Assembly: GCF_028867935.1 (NCBI RefSeq)
Contig: NZ_JAPQNS010000007.1
Coordinates: 351,474 to 415,473 of the forward strand
From: Flavobacterium sp. SUN052
Lineage (GTDB): Bacteria > Bacteroidota > Bacteroidia > Flavobacteriales > Flavobacteriaceae
Reading direction: 5' to 3'
Length of the DNA stretch: 64,000 bases
Shown here: positions 45,401 through 53,196 of the stretch, piece after piece
Layout of the letters: every line of letters starts with the position of its first letter
Position numbering within the stretch: position 1 is the stretch's first letter
Made by a program: the position numbers and the translations under genes
Notes under the pieces: model-generated
What the model was told of the DNA's origin: nothing
Databases searched by the model: none
The model's input: only the letters and a program-made list of their open reading frames with translations

Positions 45401-46663
45401 AGCACCATCACCGTGATGGCTCGCTACGTGGGGGATGCCTCATCTGAAGTGAACTTCGTGTTCAACTTCCGCACCTTCTGCAACGGCAACCCACCCACCA
45501 ACCAGGCACCGACCTATACCAACGGGTCGTTGACTAATCAGGTGGGTACGGTGGGTGTTCCTTTCAGCTATGGCATCCCAGCAGGGGCGTTCGTTGATCC
45601 AGAAGGTCAACCACTGACTTACTCAGCAGCGGGTTTGCCCCCAGGCCTGTCGCTCAACGGCACCACCATCAGTGGTACGCCATCGGTGTCAGGTGTGTAT
45701 GGCGTAACGATTACAGCTCGTGATCCCCAGAATGCGTCGGCAACAGGTAGTTTCAACATTACCATCAACCCTGCCGCACCGGGTAACCGGGCTCCAATTG
45801 TTGCCGGAACAATTCCGAGTCAGACAGCAACGGTTGGTATCTCGTACAGCTATGGCATCCCAGCAGGTACATTCGTCGACCCAGAAGGACAGCCACTCAC
45901 CTATTCCGCTTCGGGCATGCCCCGTGGGCTGGGCTTCAGTGGCACTACCTTTAGCGGTATCCCAACGCAGGAAGGTCAGTTCCTGATTACGGTATCGGCT
46001 TACGATCCACAGGGAAGTTTCGCCAGCACCACGTTTACCCTGACGGTGATTCCAAGCAACCAATGCGGTAGCGATCCGGCAACGTTTGGACAACCGCTGC
46101 AACTCATGGAGCCGACTTACAACTGTCAGACCGGAACCATCAAGTTCAACGTGCGGGGTGGTAATGGTTCAGTCATCGAGTTCGGTGCTATCGGTATCAC
46201 TCCCTTCCAGACCAACTGTTTCGAGACGATGGATACGGAAGTAGCTCAGGATGTGCGTGATGACAAGTCGAACGTAGAACCCTTCCAGATCATGGCTCGC
46301 CAGAACGGGCAGACGATCACCTATGCCTTCGACGCACGGGCTTACTGCCGCCCAGGTGGTGCGGGTAACCCAACCATCCGTGCTCGCGTTGGCGTCATCG
46401 AGCCGATGAACGAGCTGCGGGTAACGGTGTTTGGCAACCCAACGGCAGGCGAGGAAGTAGAGGTTGAGGTGGCCGGTGCCGAAGGCAAGTCACTGACGCT
46501 GCGCATAGCTGATTCGCAAGGCAAAGTAGTAGGTCAGCAGGTAACTGAGAAAGCGGGTGCTGCTCAACGGTACCTGGTTCCTCTGGGCAAAACGGCGGGG
46601 GTTTACTTCTTGCAGGTAAGCACAGCCAGCCAGGTTCAGACGGTGAAGATCGTTCGCCAGTAG
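39482..46663 (+). CDS. Giant repeat surface protein B with T9SS sorting domain (2393 residues)
   Basis: Paralogue of protein A with the same plan but fewer repeats. ATG 39482 is chosen over the frame start at 39395 because MVKLLRRTTQ aligns with A and C. Hydrophobic segments are at residues 11-25 (ending ARAQ) and 88-103 (ending SKAQ). Ig-like units related to those of A follow, then He_PIG repeats from about residue 975. Three copies of the Cys domain (YNCQTG...FC/YC) occur; two of them lie inside an almost identical 849-bp tandem duplication (44087-45784). The T9SS sorting domain begins at residue 2309 (MNELRVTVFGNP) and is virtually identical to that of A. Likely exported to the cell surface as an adhesin; no catalytic domain seen. 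Confidence 0.9.
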   Translation: MVKLLRRTTQLFAWIVLLLSAVLARAQTPFVRLRMLLKASISLFSGRLRQLLSFLVGLPPVPPFSFTTPAPLWYRLLSQTLSVRQRAYVTMIALSLIASTVSKAQVIGINIPNPAAICPGQSITIPVSLTGLGLGSLVTLNATAPAGITASVTSSTGVVISTSPTLAAGTYNISIGATVTVPNPVPTLPDVVINVPAVSVPLVINGVPVLSLNSLTGSTLGSVLSLGSCNLGSTLSYTVLTGPLSNSTGTGGLNFGLALNGQQLSVACTGGPCPSAPTTITLPNITLPGLNVPTPVAVCVGQPLSLTVLPTNIAGVAASAINIAVTGPAGVNIGALGPDGVLTVTGLTSGTSTLTVSLSVLGSQVAQTTVNLEALPIPLVTPTNLAGSVLGSALTLGTCPVNGGNLSFTVLSGALINSTGTGSLTLTPALAGQQVSVACTGGTCLGTPTTITLPIPALQTLNLGNVPTSVCVDAPISLTLLPTPGVDLSAVGLAVTASTTSGTLAISALGPNGALSINGGQLTVGNNQPVTITVSLGGITLASTTFNINVVQPAIPNQPVGGSLTATVGSVLSLSGLCPTGTLVNLSNLTNPTGIINIPTTAAGTQSLSILCNDNGCLSPIRVVEATVLPLLFNVLSNEPICLNQPLSLTVVPGNFSLFGTNPLVTISVTGPAGITASALDANGVLTVTGLASGVNNLNVVASIAGSPVATVAVTATAVPVPDPVTTASVTVLEGTTVSLTALCPTGVISTTGIGGSTVPLLSLPPTTVGVQVLPLLCAGPSNCVSPITSVTVITVPIPTIVLTPSATQVCVGTPISLTVAGLTVPFTLNVLGLTSGSASILGNVITLNGLTAGTTTLTVNAGLTVAGIPVIAPQTITITVLDATAPTVVTQGGQPYPAGVSSLTVAQNSPNVLFDASCSTGTISYTSNTGVTGSSNVITVPTTATGVFSYSAVCNNGACVSPTTVVSVTVVAPANRNPTVANGGITDPQTGTVGIAFTSNVAPFFTDPDGNPLTFTATGLPAGLTISSAGLITGTPSVSGTTLVTVTANDGQGGTVSDSFTLNILPNGAPVITTPGDQSLTINVPATFTVVATDPEGGTVTYAATGLPPSLTINPGTGVVTGTPSVTGTFPVTVTVTDPQGNTSSVGFNVVVNPAAPTNQNPTVQNGGITDPQNATVGVPFTSNVAPFFTDPDGNPLTFTATGLPAGLTISSAGLITGTPSVSGTTLVTVTANDGQGGTVSDSFTLNVFPAAPVNQNPTVQNGGITDPQTGTVGIAFTSNVAPFFTDPDGNPLTFTATGLPAGLSISPGGLISGTPTVAGSSLVTVTANDGQGGTVSDSFTLNILPNGAPVITTPGDQSLTINVPATFTVVATDPEGGTVTYAATGLPPSLTINPGTGVVSGTPSVTGTFPVVVTVTDPQGNTSSVGFNVVVNPAAPTNQNPTVQNGGITDPQNATVGVPFTSNVAPFFTDPDGNPLTFTAIGLPAGLSISAAGLITGTPSVSGTFGVVVTANDGQGGTVSDGFTLIVAPAAAVNQNPTVVGNGITDPQSGTVGIAFSSNVAPFFTDPDGNPLTFTATGLPAGLGISPAGLISGTPTVPGSSLVTVTANDGQGGTVSDSFTLNIFPAGNVGGPLAATVVSYNCQTGAIVFGRIGGDPNRAVEFMAIGVRGYSTDPNATIESGLRADGNQSTITVMARYVGDASSEVNFVFNFRTFCNGNPPTNQAPTYTNGSLTNQVGTVGVPFSYGIPAGAFVDPEGQPLTYSAAGLPPGLSLNGTTISGTPSVSGVYPVTITARDPQNASATGSFNITINPAAPGNQNPTVVGNGITDPQSGTVGIAFSSNVAPFFTDPDGNPLTFTATGLPAGLGISSAGLISGTPTVPGSSLVTVTANDGQGGTVSDSFTLNIFPAGNVGGPLAATVVSYNCQTGAIVFGRIGGDPNRAVEFMAIGVRGYSTDPNATIESGLRADGNQSTITVMARYVGDASSEVNFVFNFRTFCNGNPPTNQAPTYTNGSLTNQVGTVGVPFSYGIPAGAFVDPEGQPLTYSAAGLPPGLSLNGTTISGTPSVSGVYGVTITARDPQNASATGSFNITINPAAPGNRAPIVAGTIPSQTATVGISYSYGIPAGTFVDPEGQPLTYSASGMPRGLGFSGTTFSGIPTQEGQFLITVSAYDPQGSFASTTFTLTVIPSNQCGSDPATFGQPLQLMEPTYNCQTGTIKFNVRGGNGSVIEFGAIGITPFQTNCFETMDTEVAQDVRDDKSNVEPFQIMARQNGQTITYAFDARAYCRPGGAGNPTIRARVGVIEPMNELRVTVFGNPTAGEEVEVEVAGAEGKSLTLRIADSQGKVVGQQVTEKAGAAQRYLVPLGKTAGVYFLQVSTASQVQTVKIVRQ
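44087..45784 (+). repeat. Nearly identical 849-bp tandem duplication within gene B
   Basis: The segment 44087-44935 is repeated at 44936-45784 with very few base changes; for example 44400-44640 and 45249-45489 read the same by eye. Each copy encodes one He_PIG repeat, one Cys domain and one variant Ig repeat (283 residues). The high identity indicates a recent duplication. Confidence 0.9.
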
Positions 46664-46686
46664 GGCATCGATAAAGAGTAAGAAGT

Positions 46687-46777
46687 AGTCATTGCTGGGT
46701 AGAGGAGTTATGGAAGAGTGCGAGCCGAAAGGCAAACACGATTCAATGGCCTCCATTACCCAGCAATGACTTTTTTA
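46687..46777 (+). terminator. Terminator of giant gene B
   Basis: AGTCATTGCTGGGTA (46687-46701) pairs with TACCCAGCAATGACT (46757-46771), a perfect 15-bp stem with a long loop and a T6 run. Confidence 0.8.
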
Positions 46778-47074
46778 TTACTGACAATCAATAACTTACC
46801 GAATTTAATTACCTAACAATAACGCTCAACTAAGCACATCAAAACCTCAAGTATAAATAGTTAATAGTACCCAGTTATTTATATTATATGTCCATACAAT
46901 TAATCCTTTATTAATACAATAACCATTTATATGTGCAAACATATGCCATACCGTTCCCTCATTTTTTCCCACGAAAACAAAACCTTTTTGAACAATTCAT
47001 TCAGCACTTCGGTTGGGCGTCTGAATTAACAAATTTCTTTTACCTCATCTATCCATTTATTCAACTTTTCTGGT
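46778..47074 (+). promoter_or_regulatory. AT-rich leader of giant protein C with conserved motif
   Basis: AT-rich spacer with no gene seen. It contains AGTTATTTATATTATATGT (about 46871-46889), similar to the phrase before gene B, and TTTTTGAACAA at 46985-46995, 80 nt before the ATG at 47075. A pyrimidine-rich CATCTATCCATTTATTCAAC stretch precedes the start as in A and B. Confidence 0.5.
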
Positions 47075-50000
47075 ATGGTCAAACTTTTACATCGTACTAC
47101 TCAGCTTTTTGTCTGGCTAGTATTGCTCTTATCAACTATGATGGCAAGAGCACAGATAACGGGGGGAGTACAAGTGCTCGGGATAGGGGTCCCCATTGGA
47201 ACAACCTCTAGTACGGTAACTCAAAATTTTGATGCGCTCAACGACGGCATTACCGTTTCGGCTGCCGGATTACTGGGTAACGTTCAGGGAACGTACACGA
47301 ATCGAACGCTGATTTTTGCTTCAACGGGTGCGCCAAACATCGGGGGACTGGTACCGACTGCCGGAGCTTACAGCTTTGGGACAGCAGGGAGTTCGGATCG
47401 AGCTTTGGGTTCTAATACTAATTTGCTCAATTCAGCCGCGGATTTGGTTCCCATCCGATACGGGGTTCTTTTCCAGAACAGCACTGGCCTTCCCGTTTCT
47501 TCTTTACAGGTCACCTACACGGGCGAGCAGTGGTACAATGATGGCGATGGTGCTGCTCAATCCATTACGGCTGCTTACACACGGCTGGACCAGGGTTCTT
47601 TTAGTACTATTGGCGGTGTAGTTACTGGTATTCTCGCGTTGCTAAATGATTTGCCTATTGTCAGCACGTTTCCATTCACTCAGGTAGGGGGCCTCACGTT
47701 CACCAGCCCGATCAACACAGGTTCGCCACAGGAACTAAATGGCAACTTAGCGGCCAACCGGGCAACACTCACTGCAACAATTACATTTACGACCCCTTTA
47801 GCGCCTGGAGAATATGTTTTATTGCGCTGGACAGACCTCAACGACGCCGAAACAGTTGGTAGTACAGCCGGTCTTGCCGATGTAAATGACCATAGTTTGG
47901 CAATCGATGATTTAACCGTGATAGCCAACGTTGTCAATCAAAATCCGGTAGCGAATCAGGGTGCCATCACTACGCCACAGACAGCAACCGTAGGCATTGC
48001 ATTCAGCACAACAACGGCGGGCGCTTTTTCTGATCCCGATAACCAGACACTCACCTATTCGGCTACGGGTTTACCGGCTAACTTCAGTATCAACCCAACT
48101 ACAGGTGTCATTACAGGAACGGCTTCGACAACGGTAGGTAGTCCGTTCAGCATTGTTATTCGAGCAACTGATCCGGTAGGAGGCTCAGCTACGGTTAATT
48201 TGACGCTCAATGTTGTCAATTCTAACGCACCCCCAGTGGTTAACAGCGGGGGTATCACAGATCCGCAAAGCGGCACCGTTGGCATTGCCTTTTCGAGCAA
48301 CGTCGCTCCTTTCTTCTCCGATCCTAATGGTAACCCGCTCACCTTCACGGCTACAGGTTTGCCAGCTGGCTTAACCATCAGTTCGGGGGGTTTGATTACC
48401 GGTACACCCTCTTTATCAGGCTCTTTTGGCGTGACGGTGACTGCTAACGACGGTCAGGGTGGTACCGTGAGTGATAACTTCACGCTCAATATCGCACCAG
48501 CCAATGCTCCTCCCGTAGTCGTCAACGGGGGTATCACCGATCCGCAGAGCGGAACCGTAGGTATTGCCTTCAGCAGTAATGTTGCGCCCTTCTTCTCTGA
48601 CCCAAACGGTAACCCATTGACCTTCACGGCGACAGGCTTACCAGCAGGATTGGGAATTAGCTCTGCCGGTTTGATCACGGGTACACCTTCCGTTTCAGGA
48701 TCGTTTGGAGTCACAGTAACAGCCAATGATGGACAGGGCGGAACTGTGAGTGATAATTTTACACTCAACATTGCTCCTAATCGCGGGCCTGTGGTTGGTA
48801 CACCGGGAGATCAATCACTAACGCTCAATGTACCAACCAGCTTTACGGTAACGGCAACCGATCCAGAAGGTGGTACGGTAACATACGCTGCTACCGGACT
48901 TCCTCCAGGGGTGACCATTAACCCCACTACCGGTGTGGTGACAGGCACGCCATCGGTAACAGGGACTTTTCCCGTGACGGTCACAGTAACCGACCCTCAA
49001 AATAATACCAGCAGTGTAGGGTTCAACGTAACCGTTAATCCTCCCCCAGTGGTCAACCGCCCACCTGTGGTGCTTGGAAACGGCATTACTGACCCCCAGA
49101 ATGGAACCGTAGGTGTAGCTTTCAGCAGCAATGTCGCTCCTGCATTCTCCGACCCAGATGGCAATCCACTCACGTTTACGGCTACTGGCTTACCGGCTGG
49201 CTTAAGTATTAGTTCAGCCGGGTTAATCACCGGGACACCCAGTGTATCAGGCTCGTTTGGTGTAACGGTGACGGCCAATGATGGTCAGGGAGGTACAGTA
49301 AGTGATAACTTTACGCTCAACGTTGCTCCGGCTAATGCACCACCCGTGATTGTCGGAGCAGGTATTACTGATCCACAAAACGGTACCGTGGGCGTGGCCT
49401 TTACCAGCAACGTAGCGCCCGCCTTTACTGATCCCAACGGAAACCCGCTTACCTTCACTGCGGTTGGTTTACCTCCTGGATTAGGCATTAGTTCAGCCGG
49501 TCTGATCACAGGAACGCCTAGCCAATCAGGCACGTATGGAGTAACGGTAACGGCCAACGATGGGCAGGGTGGCACGGTAAGCGACAACTTTACGCTTAAT
49601 GTTGCGCCACCTCCACCAGGCAACCGGCCCCCAACAGTTATCGGTGCCGGTATCCCAGACCCTCAAAATGGCACGGTGGGTATAGCATTCACGAGCAATG
49701 TGGCACCCTTCTTTTCGGACCCCGACAATAACCCACTCACGTTTACGGCGATTGGCTTACCATCCGGTTTAACCATTAATTCAGCTGGCCTAATTTCGGG
49801 CACACCAGGCATAGCCGGAACATTTGGCGTGGTGGTAACGGCCAATGACGGTATGGGCGGTACGGTAAGTGATAATTTCAGCCTGATTATTGCCCCCGCT
49901 ACGGTACCCAACCAACCACCAACCGTGGTCGGAAACGGCATTACCGATCCGCAAAATGGTACCGTCGGTGTGGCCTTTACCAGCAACGTAGCACCCGCTT

Positions 50001-53000
50001 TTTCTGATCCAGACGGTAACCCACTTACCTTCACGGCGGTTGGTCTGCCAGCCGGTTTAGGGATTAGCTCAGCCGGTCTGATCACCGGTACCCCTTCCGT
50101 TTCGGGATCGTTTGGGGTAGCCGTAACAGCGAATGATGGACAGGGTGGCACGGTAACGGATAACTTTACGCTCAACGTTGCACCGGCACCACCTGGCAAC
50201 CAGCCTCCGTTTGTAGTTGGCAATGGCATTACCGATCCGCAGAACGGGACCGTGGGCGTAGCGTTCACCAGCAACATAGCCCCCGCTTTTAGCGACCCCA
50301 ATAACAACCCGTTGACCTTCACGGCCATTGGTTTACCAGCGGGCTTGAGCATCAGTTCAGCCGGTGTGATCACCGGTACGCCCACAACAGCTGGTTCATT
50401 CGGAGTGGTAGTAACGGCCAATGATGGGCAGGGTGGCACTGTAAGTGATAACTTTACACTTATAGTTTCCCCAGCACCAACCGTTAATCAGCCACCAACC
50501 GTGGTTGGCAATGGTATTACTGATCCCCAGAGTGGTACGGTGGGTGTGGGCTTCGTGAGCGATGTGGCACCAGCCTTTACAGACCCTAATGGCAACCCAC
50601 TCACGTTTACCGCCGTTGGATTGCCAGCAGGCCTGGGTATTAGTTCATCAGGTTTGATCACGGGAACACCTAGCCAATCTGGCACGTTTGGTGTGACTGT
50701 GACAGCCAACGATGGACAGGGAGGTACCGTGAGTGATAACTTCACGCTCAACATAGCGCCAGCGCCAACGGTAAATCAGCCTCCGTTTGTAGTTGGCAAT
50801 GGCATCACTGATCCGCAGACCGGAACCGTGGGCGTAGCCTTCACCAGCAACGTGGCTCCGTTCTTTACTGATCCAAATGGTAATCCGCTCACGTTTACTG
50901 CTATTGGGCTACCAGCGGGCTTGAGTATCAGTGCAGCCGGTTTGATCACGGGTACGCCAACAACAGCGGGTTCATTTGGGGTAGTAGTAACGGCCAACGA
51001 TGGACAGGGCGGCACCGTCAGCGATGGATTTACAATTAATATATTTCCCGCTCCTGTTGTCAACCAGCCGCCAACCGTTGTAGGAAATGGTATTACTGAT
51101 CCCCAGAATGCTACAGTGGGCGTTAGCTTCACCAGCAACGTGGCTCCTTTCTTCACCGATCCGAACAACAATCCGTTGACCTTCACAGCAGTTGGTTTGC
51201 CATCCGGTTTAACTATCAGCTCATCAGGTCTGATTACGGGAGCTCCCAGTCAATCAGGTACGTTTGGAGTAACGGTGACAGCCAACGATGGACAGGGAGG
51301 TACCGTAAGTGATAACTTTACCCTCAATGTAGCCCCGGCACCAGCCGTGAATCAGCCACCAACCGTGGTTGGCAATGGTATTGTCGATCCGCAAAGCGCG
51401 ACCGTGGGCGTGGCCTTTACCAGTAACGTAGCGCCCGCCTTTACTGATCCCAACGGAAACCCACTCACCTTCACTGCGGTTGGTTTACCTCCTGGATTAG
51501 GCATCAGTTCAGCTGGTCTGATTACAGGAACACCCAGCCAATCAGGTACGTTTGGAGTAACGGTAACGGCCAACGATGGGCAGGGTGGCACGGTAAGCGA
51601 CAACTTTACGCTTAACGTTGCACCAGCCCAAAACCCAGTCACAACGCCATTCTGCGGAAGTCCATCGAATACAACTGGTATCGGTCAACCGCTGGTAATA
51701 ACGGGGGTAACCGATCAAAACTGTCTGAACGGAACATTCCGGGTAGTAACAACGGGAGGTACTGGGCAGGCAATCGACTTCTCGGTCATCATTGGGTTGA
51801 GTAACAATGATCCGTTTAACTGCGTACGTCAGGTTGACAATGGAGAACAGTTGATGGCTATCAATAGCCCCAATTCAACCATTACGCCGTTTGAAGTCAG
51901 AGGACGACAGAGTGGAGGTATGAGCAACACCTTCTATTTCGACTTTAAACTGTATTGTACCGGCCGGACAACGTCTCCACCCAGCAACACAACCACACCT
52001 CCGCCAAGCAATACAACCACCACTCCAACACCAAGTGGTTGCGGCAGTCCATCGGCGACTTTTGGCCAGCCGTTGGTTATTACGGGAGTTACGGACGTGA
52101 ACTGTCAGGCGGGCTCATTCCGTATTCTGACGACGGGGGGCAACGGTCAGCCGATCAATTTTGCGAGTATTGTGGGCCTCAACAGTGCCGATCCCTACAA
52201 CTGCGTACGGACGCTCGACAATCCAGATCAGGTGCGGGCCATTAACAACCCAAATTCTGACATTCGTCCGTTCCCGTTGCGAGGCATGCAGGTAGGTGGT
52301 AGCACCAGCAATACGTTTTCGTTCGACTTTAAATATGCCTGTACCAACACGGCAAGTAACACGACAACCACTCCACCCAGCTCAACCACAAGTACCCCCA
52401 CTCCTGGTGGCTGTGGAAGTCCGGCGAATACCCTTGGGCAGTCGTTGGCCGTGGCGGGAGTTACCGACGTGAACTGCCAGACGGGTTCGTTCCGTATTCT
52501 GACAACAGGTGGTAATGGTCAACCGATCAATTTTGCGGGCATTGTTGGCCTCAACAGCACCGATCCCTACAACTGTGTACGGACGCTCGACAACCCAGAT
52601 CAGGTGCGGGCCATCAATAACCCCAACTCCGACATCCGTCCATTCCAATTGAAGGGTGTGCAGGTAAGCGGTAATACCAGCTCTACGTTCATCTTTAACT
52701 TCAAGCAATACTGCACAGGCGTAGCACGGGTGGCTAATCCAGAAGCTAAGCCAGAAATTGAGGTAACTGTGCTGGGTAACCCCACACTGGGCGAAAGCGT
52801 GGAGGTTGTTGTCGGCAACACAGCTGGCGAACAGATCACGGTACAGGTAACGGATGCTCAAGGGCAGCTATTAAACCAGTCAAGTATTCAGGCAACCGGC
52901 AATACTGTTCATGAGCGAATTGGCCTAGGTCGTTCGGCAGGGCTGTACCTGTTGCGGGTAACAACACCAACACGGGCTAAAACCGTGAAAGTGGTGCGCC

Positions 53001-53005
53001 AATAG
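47075..53005 (+). CDS. Giant repeat surface protein C with T9SS sorting domain (1976 residues)
   Basis: Third paralogue. A single signal peptide (MVKLLHRTTQ, hydrophobic 11-23, cut after MARAQ) leads directly into a unique domain (about 30-290) with NFDALNDG, ALGSNTN and WTDLNDAE, resembling the beta-sandwich modules at the start of some secreted Bacteroidota nucleases and adhesins. From residue 384 to about 1519 there are about eleven He_PIG repeats, the last seven in 288-bp register. Three Cys domains follow (from 1527, 1656 and 1780), separated by Ser/Thr/Pro-rich linkers such as PPSNTTTPPPSNTTTT, then a T9SS sorting domain (about 1895-1976). The C-terminal half therefore differs from A and B, which have Cys domains interleaved with Ig repeats. 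Confidence 0.9.
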   Translation: MVKLLHRTTQLFVWLVLLLSTMMARAQITGGVQVLGIGVPIGTTSSTVTQNFDALNDGITVSAAGLLGNVQGTYTNRTLIFASTGAPNIGGLVPTAGAYSFGTAGSSDRALGSNTNLLNSAADLVPIRYGVLFQNSTGLPVSSLQVTYTGEQWYNDGDGAAQSITAAYTRLDQGSFSTIGGVVTGILALLNDLPIVSTFPFTQVGGLTFTSPINTGSPQELNGNLAANRATLTATITFTTPLAPGEYVLLRWTDLNDAETVGSTAGLADVNDHSLAIDDLTVIANVVNQNPVANQGAITTPQTATVGIAFSTTTAGAFSDPDNQTLTYSATGLPANFSINPTTGVITGTASTTVGSPFSIVIRATDPVGGSATVNLTLNVVNSNAPPVVNSGGITDPQSGTVGIAFSSNVAPFFSDPNGNPLTFTATGLPAGLTISSGGLITGTPSLSGSFGVTVTANDGQGGTVSDNFTLNIAPANAPPVVVNGGITDPQSGTVGIAFSSNVAPFFSDPNGNPLTFTATGLPAGLGISSAGLITGTPSVSGSFGVTVTANDGQGGTVSDNFTLNIAPNRGPVVGTPGDQSLTLNVPTSFTVTATDPEGGTVTYAATGLPPGVTINPTTGVVTGTPSVTGTFPVTVTVTDPQNNTSSVGFNVTVNPPPVVNRPPVVLGNGITDPQNGTVGVAFSSNVAPAFSDPDGNPLTFTATGLPAGLSISSAGLITGTPSVSGSFGVTVTANDGQGGTVSDNFTLNVAPANAPPVIVGAGITDPQNGTVGVAFTSNVAPAFTDPNGNPLTFTAVGLPPGLGISSAGLITGTPSQSGTYGVTVTANDGQGGTVSDNFTLNVAPPPPGNRPPTVIGAGIPDPQNGTVGIAFTSNVAPFFSDPDNNPLTFTAIGLPSGLTINSAGLISGTPGIAGTFGVVVTANDGMGGTVSDNFSLIIAPATVPNQPPTVVGNGITDPQNGTVGVAFTSNVAPAFSDPDGNPLTFTAVGLPAGLGISSAGLITGTPSVSGSFGVAVTANDGQGGTVTDNFTLNVAPAPPGNQPPFVVGNGITDPQNGTVGVAFTSNIAPAFSDPNNNPLTFTAIGLPAGLSISSAGVITGTPTTAGSFGVVVTANDGQGGTVSDNFTLIVSPAPTVNQPPTVVGNGITDPQSGTVGVGFVSDVAPAFTDPNGNPLTFTAVGLPAGLGISSSGLITGTPSQSGTFGVTVTANDGQGGTVSDNFTLNIAPAPTVNQPPFVVGNGITDPQTGTVGVAFTSNVAPFFTDPNGNPLTFTAIGLPAGLSISAAGLITGTPTTAGSFGVVVTANDGQGGTVSDGFTINIFPAPVVNQPPTVVGNGITDPQNATVGVSFTSNVAPFFTDPNNNPLTFTAVGLPSGLTISSSGLITGAPSQSGTFGVTVTANDGQGGTVSDNFTLNVAPAPAVNQPPTVVGNGIVDPQSATVGVAFTSNVAPAFTDPNGNPLTFTAVGLPPGLGISSAGLITGTPSQSGTFGVTVTANDGQGGTVSDNFTLNVAPAQNPVTTPFCGSPSNTTGIGQPLVITGVTDQNCLNGTFRVVTTGGTGQAIDFSVIIGLSNNDPFNCVRQVDNGEQLMAINSPNSTITPFEVRGRQSGGMSNTFYFDFKLYCTGRTTSPPSNTTTPPPSNTTTTPTPSGCGSPSATFGQPLVITGVTDVNCQAGSFRILTTGGNGQPINFASIVGLNSADPYNCVRTLDNPDQVRAINNPNSDIRPFPLRGMQVGGSTSNTFSFDFKYACTNTASNTTTTPPSSTTSTPTPGGCGSPANTLGQSLAVAGVTDVNCQTGSFRILTTGGNGQPINFAGIVGLNSTDPYNCVRTLDNPDQVRAINNPNSDIRPFQLKGVQVSGNTSSTFIFNFKQYCTGVARVANPEAKPEIEVTVLGNPTLGESVEVVVGNTAGEQITVQVTDAQGQLLNQSSIQATGNTVHERIGLGRSAGLYLLRVTTPTRAKTVKVVRQ

Positions 53006-53030
53006 ATTGAGTTGTAGCATGAATTAAGTG

Positions 53031-53091
53031 CAGAAGTGGTCATTGGCTAGGTTGCGCTTAAACAGCAATCCCTACTCAGTGACCACTTCTG
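53031..53091 (+). terminator. Terminator of giant gene C
   Basis: CAGAAGTGGTCA (53031-53042) pairs perfectly with TGACCACTTCTG (53080-53091) across a 37-nt loop; only a short T-rich tail (TCTTATATT) follows. Confidence 0.6.
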
Positions 53092-53196
53092 TCTTATATT
53101 GACTGGTTGCATAAATATGTCTACAGGGCATTATCCCTTTTTTGTCGATAGCCCAACCGTAGTTTGCTCCTTTTTTTGCAACTTACAAGGCTATTT

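Noticed and set aside
29744..51642. Many long minus-strand open frames over the giant genes, up to 287 codons
   Set aside because: They repeat with the 288-bp and 510-bp units, encode low-complexity Pro/Val/Thr-rich text and arise because the plus-strand repeats avoid antisense stops. No start signals or domain patterns support them.
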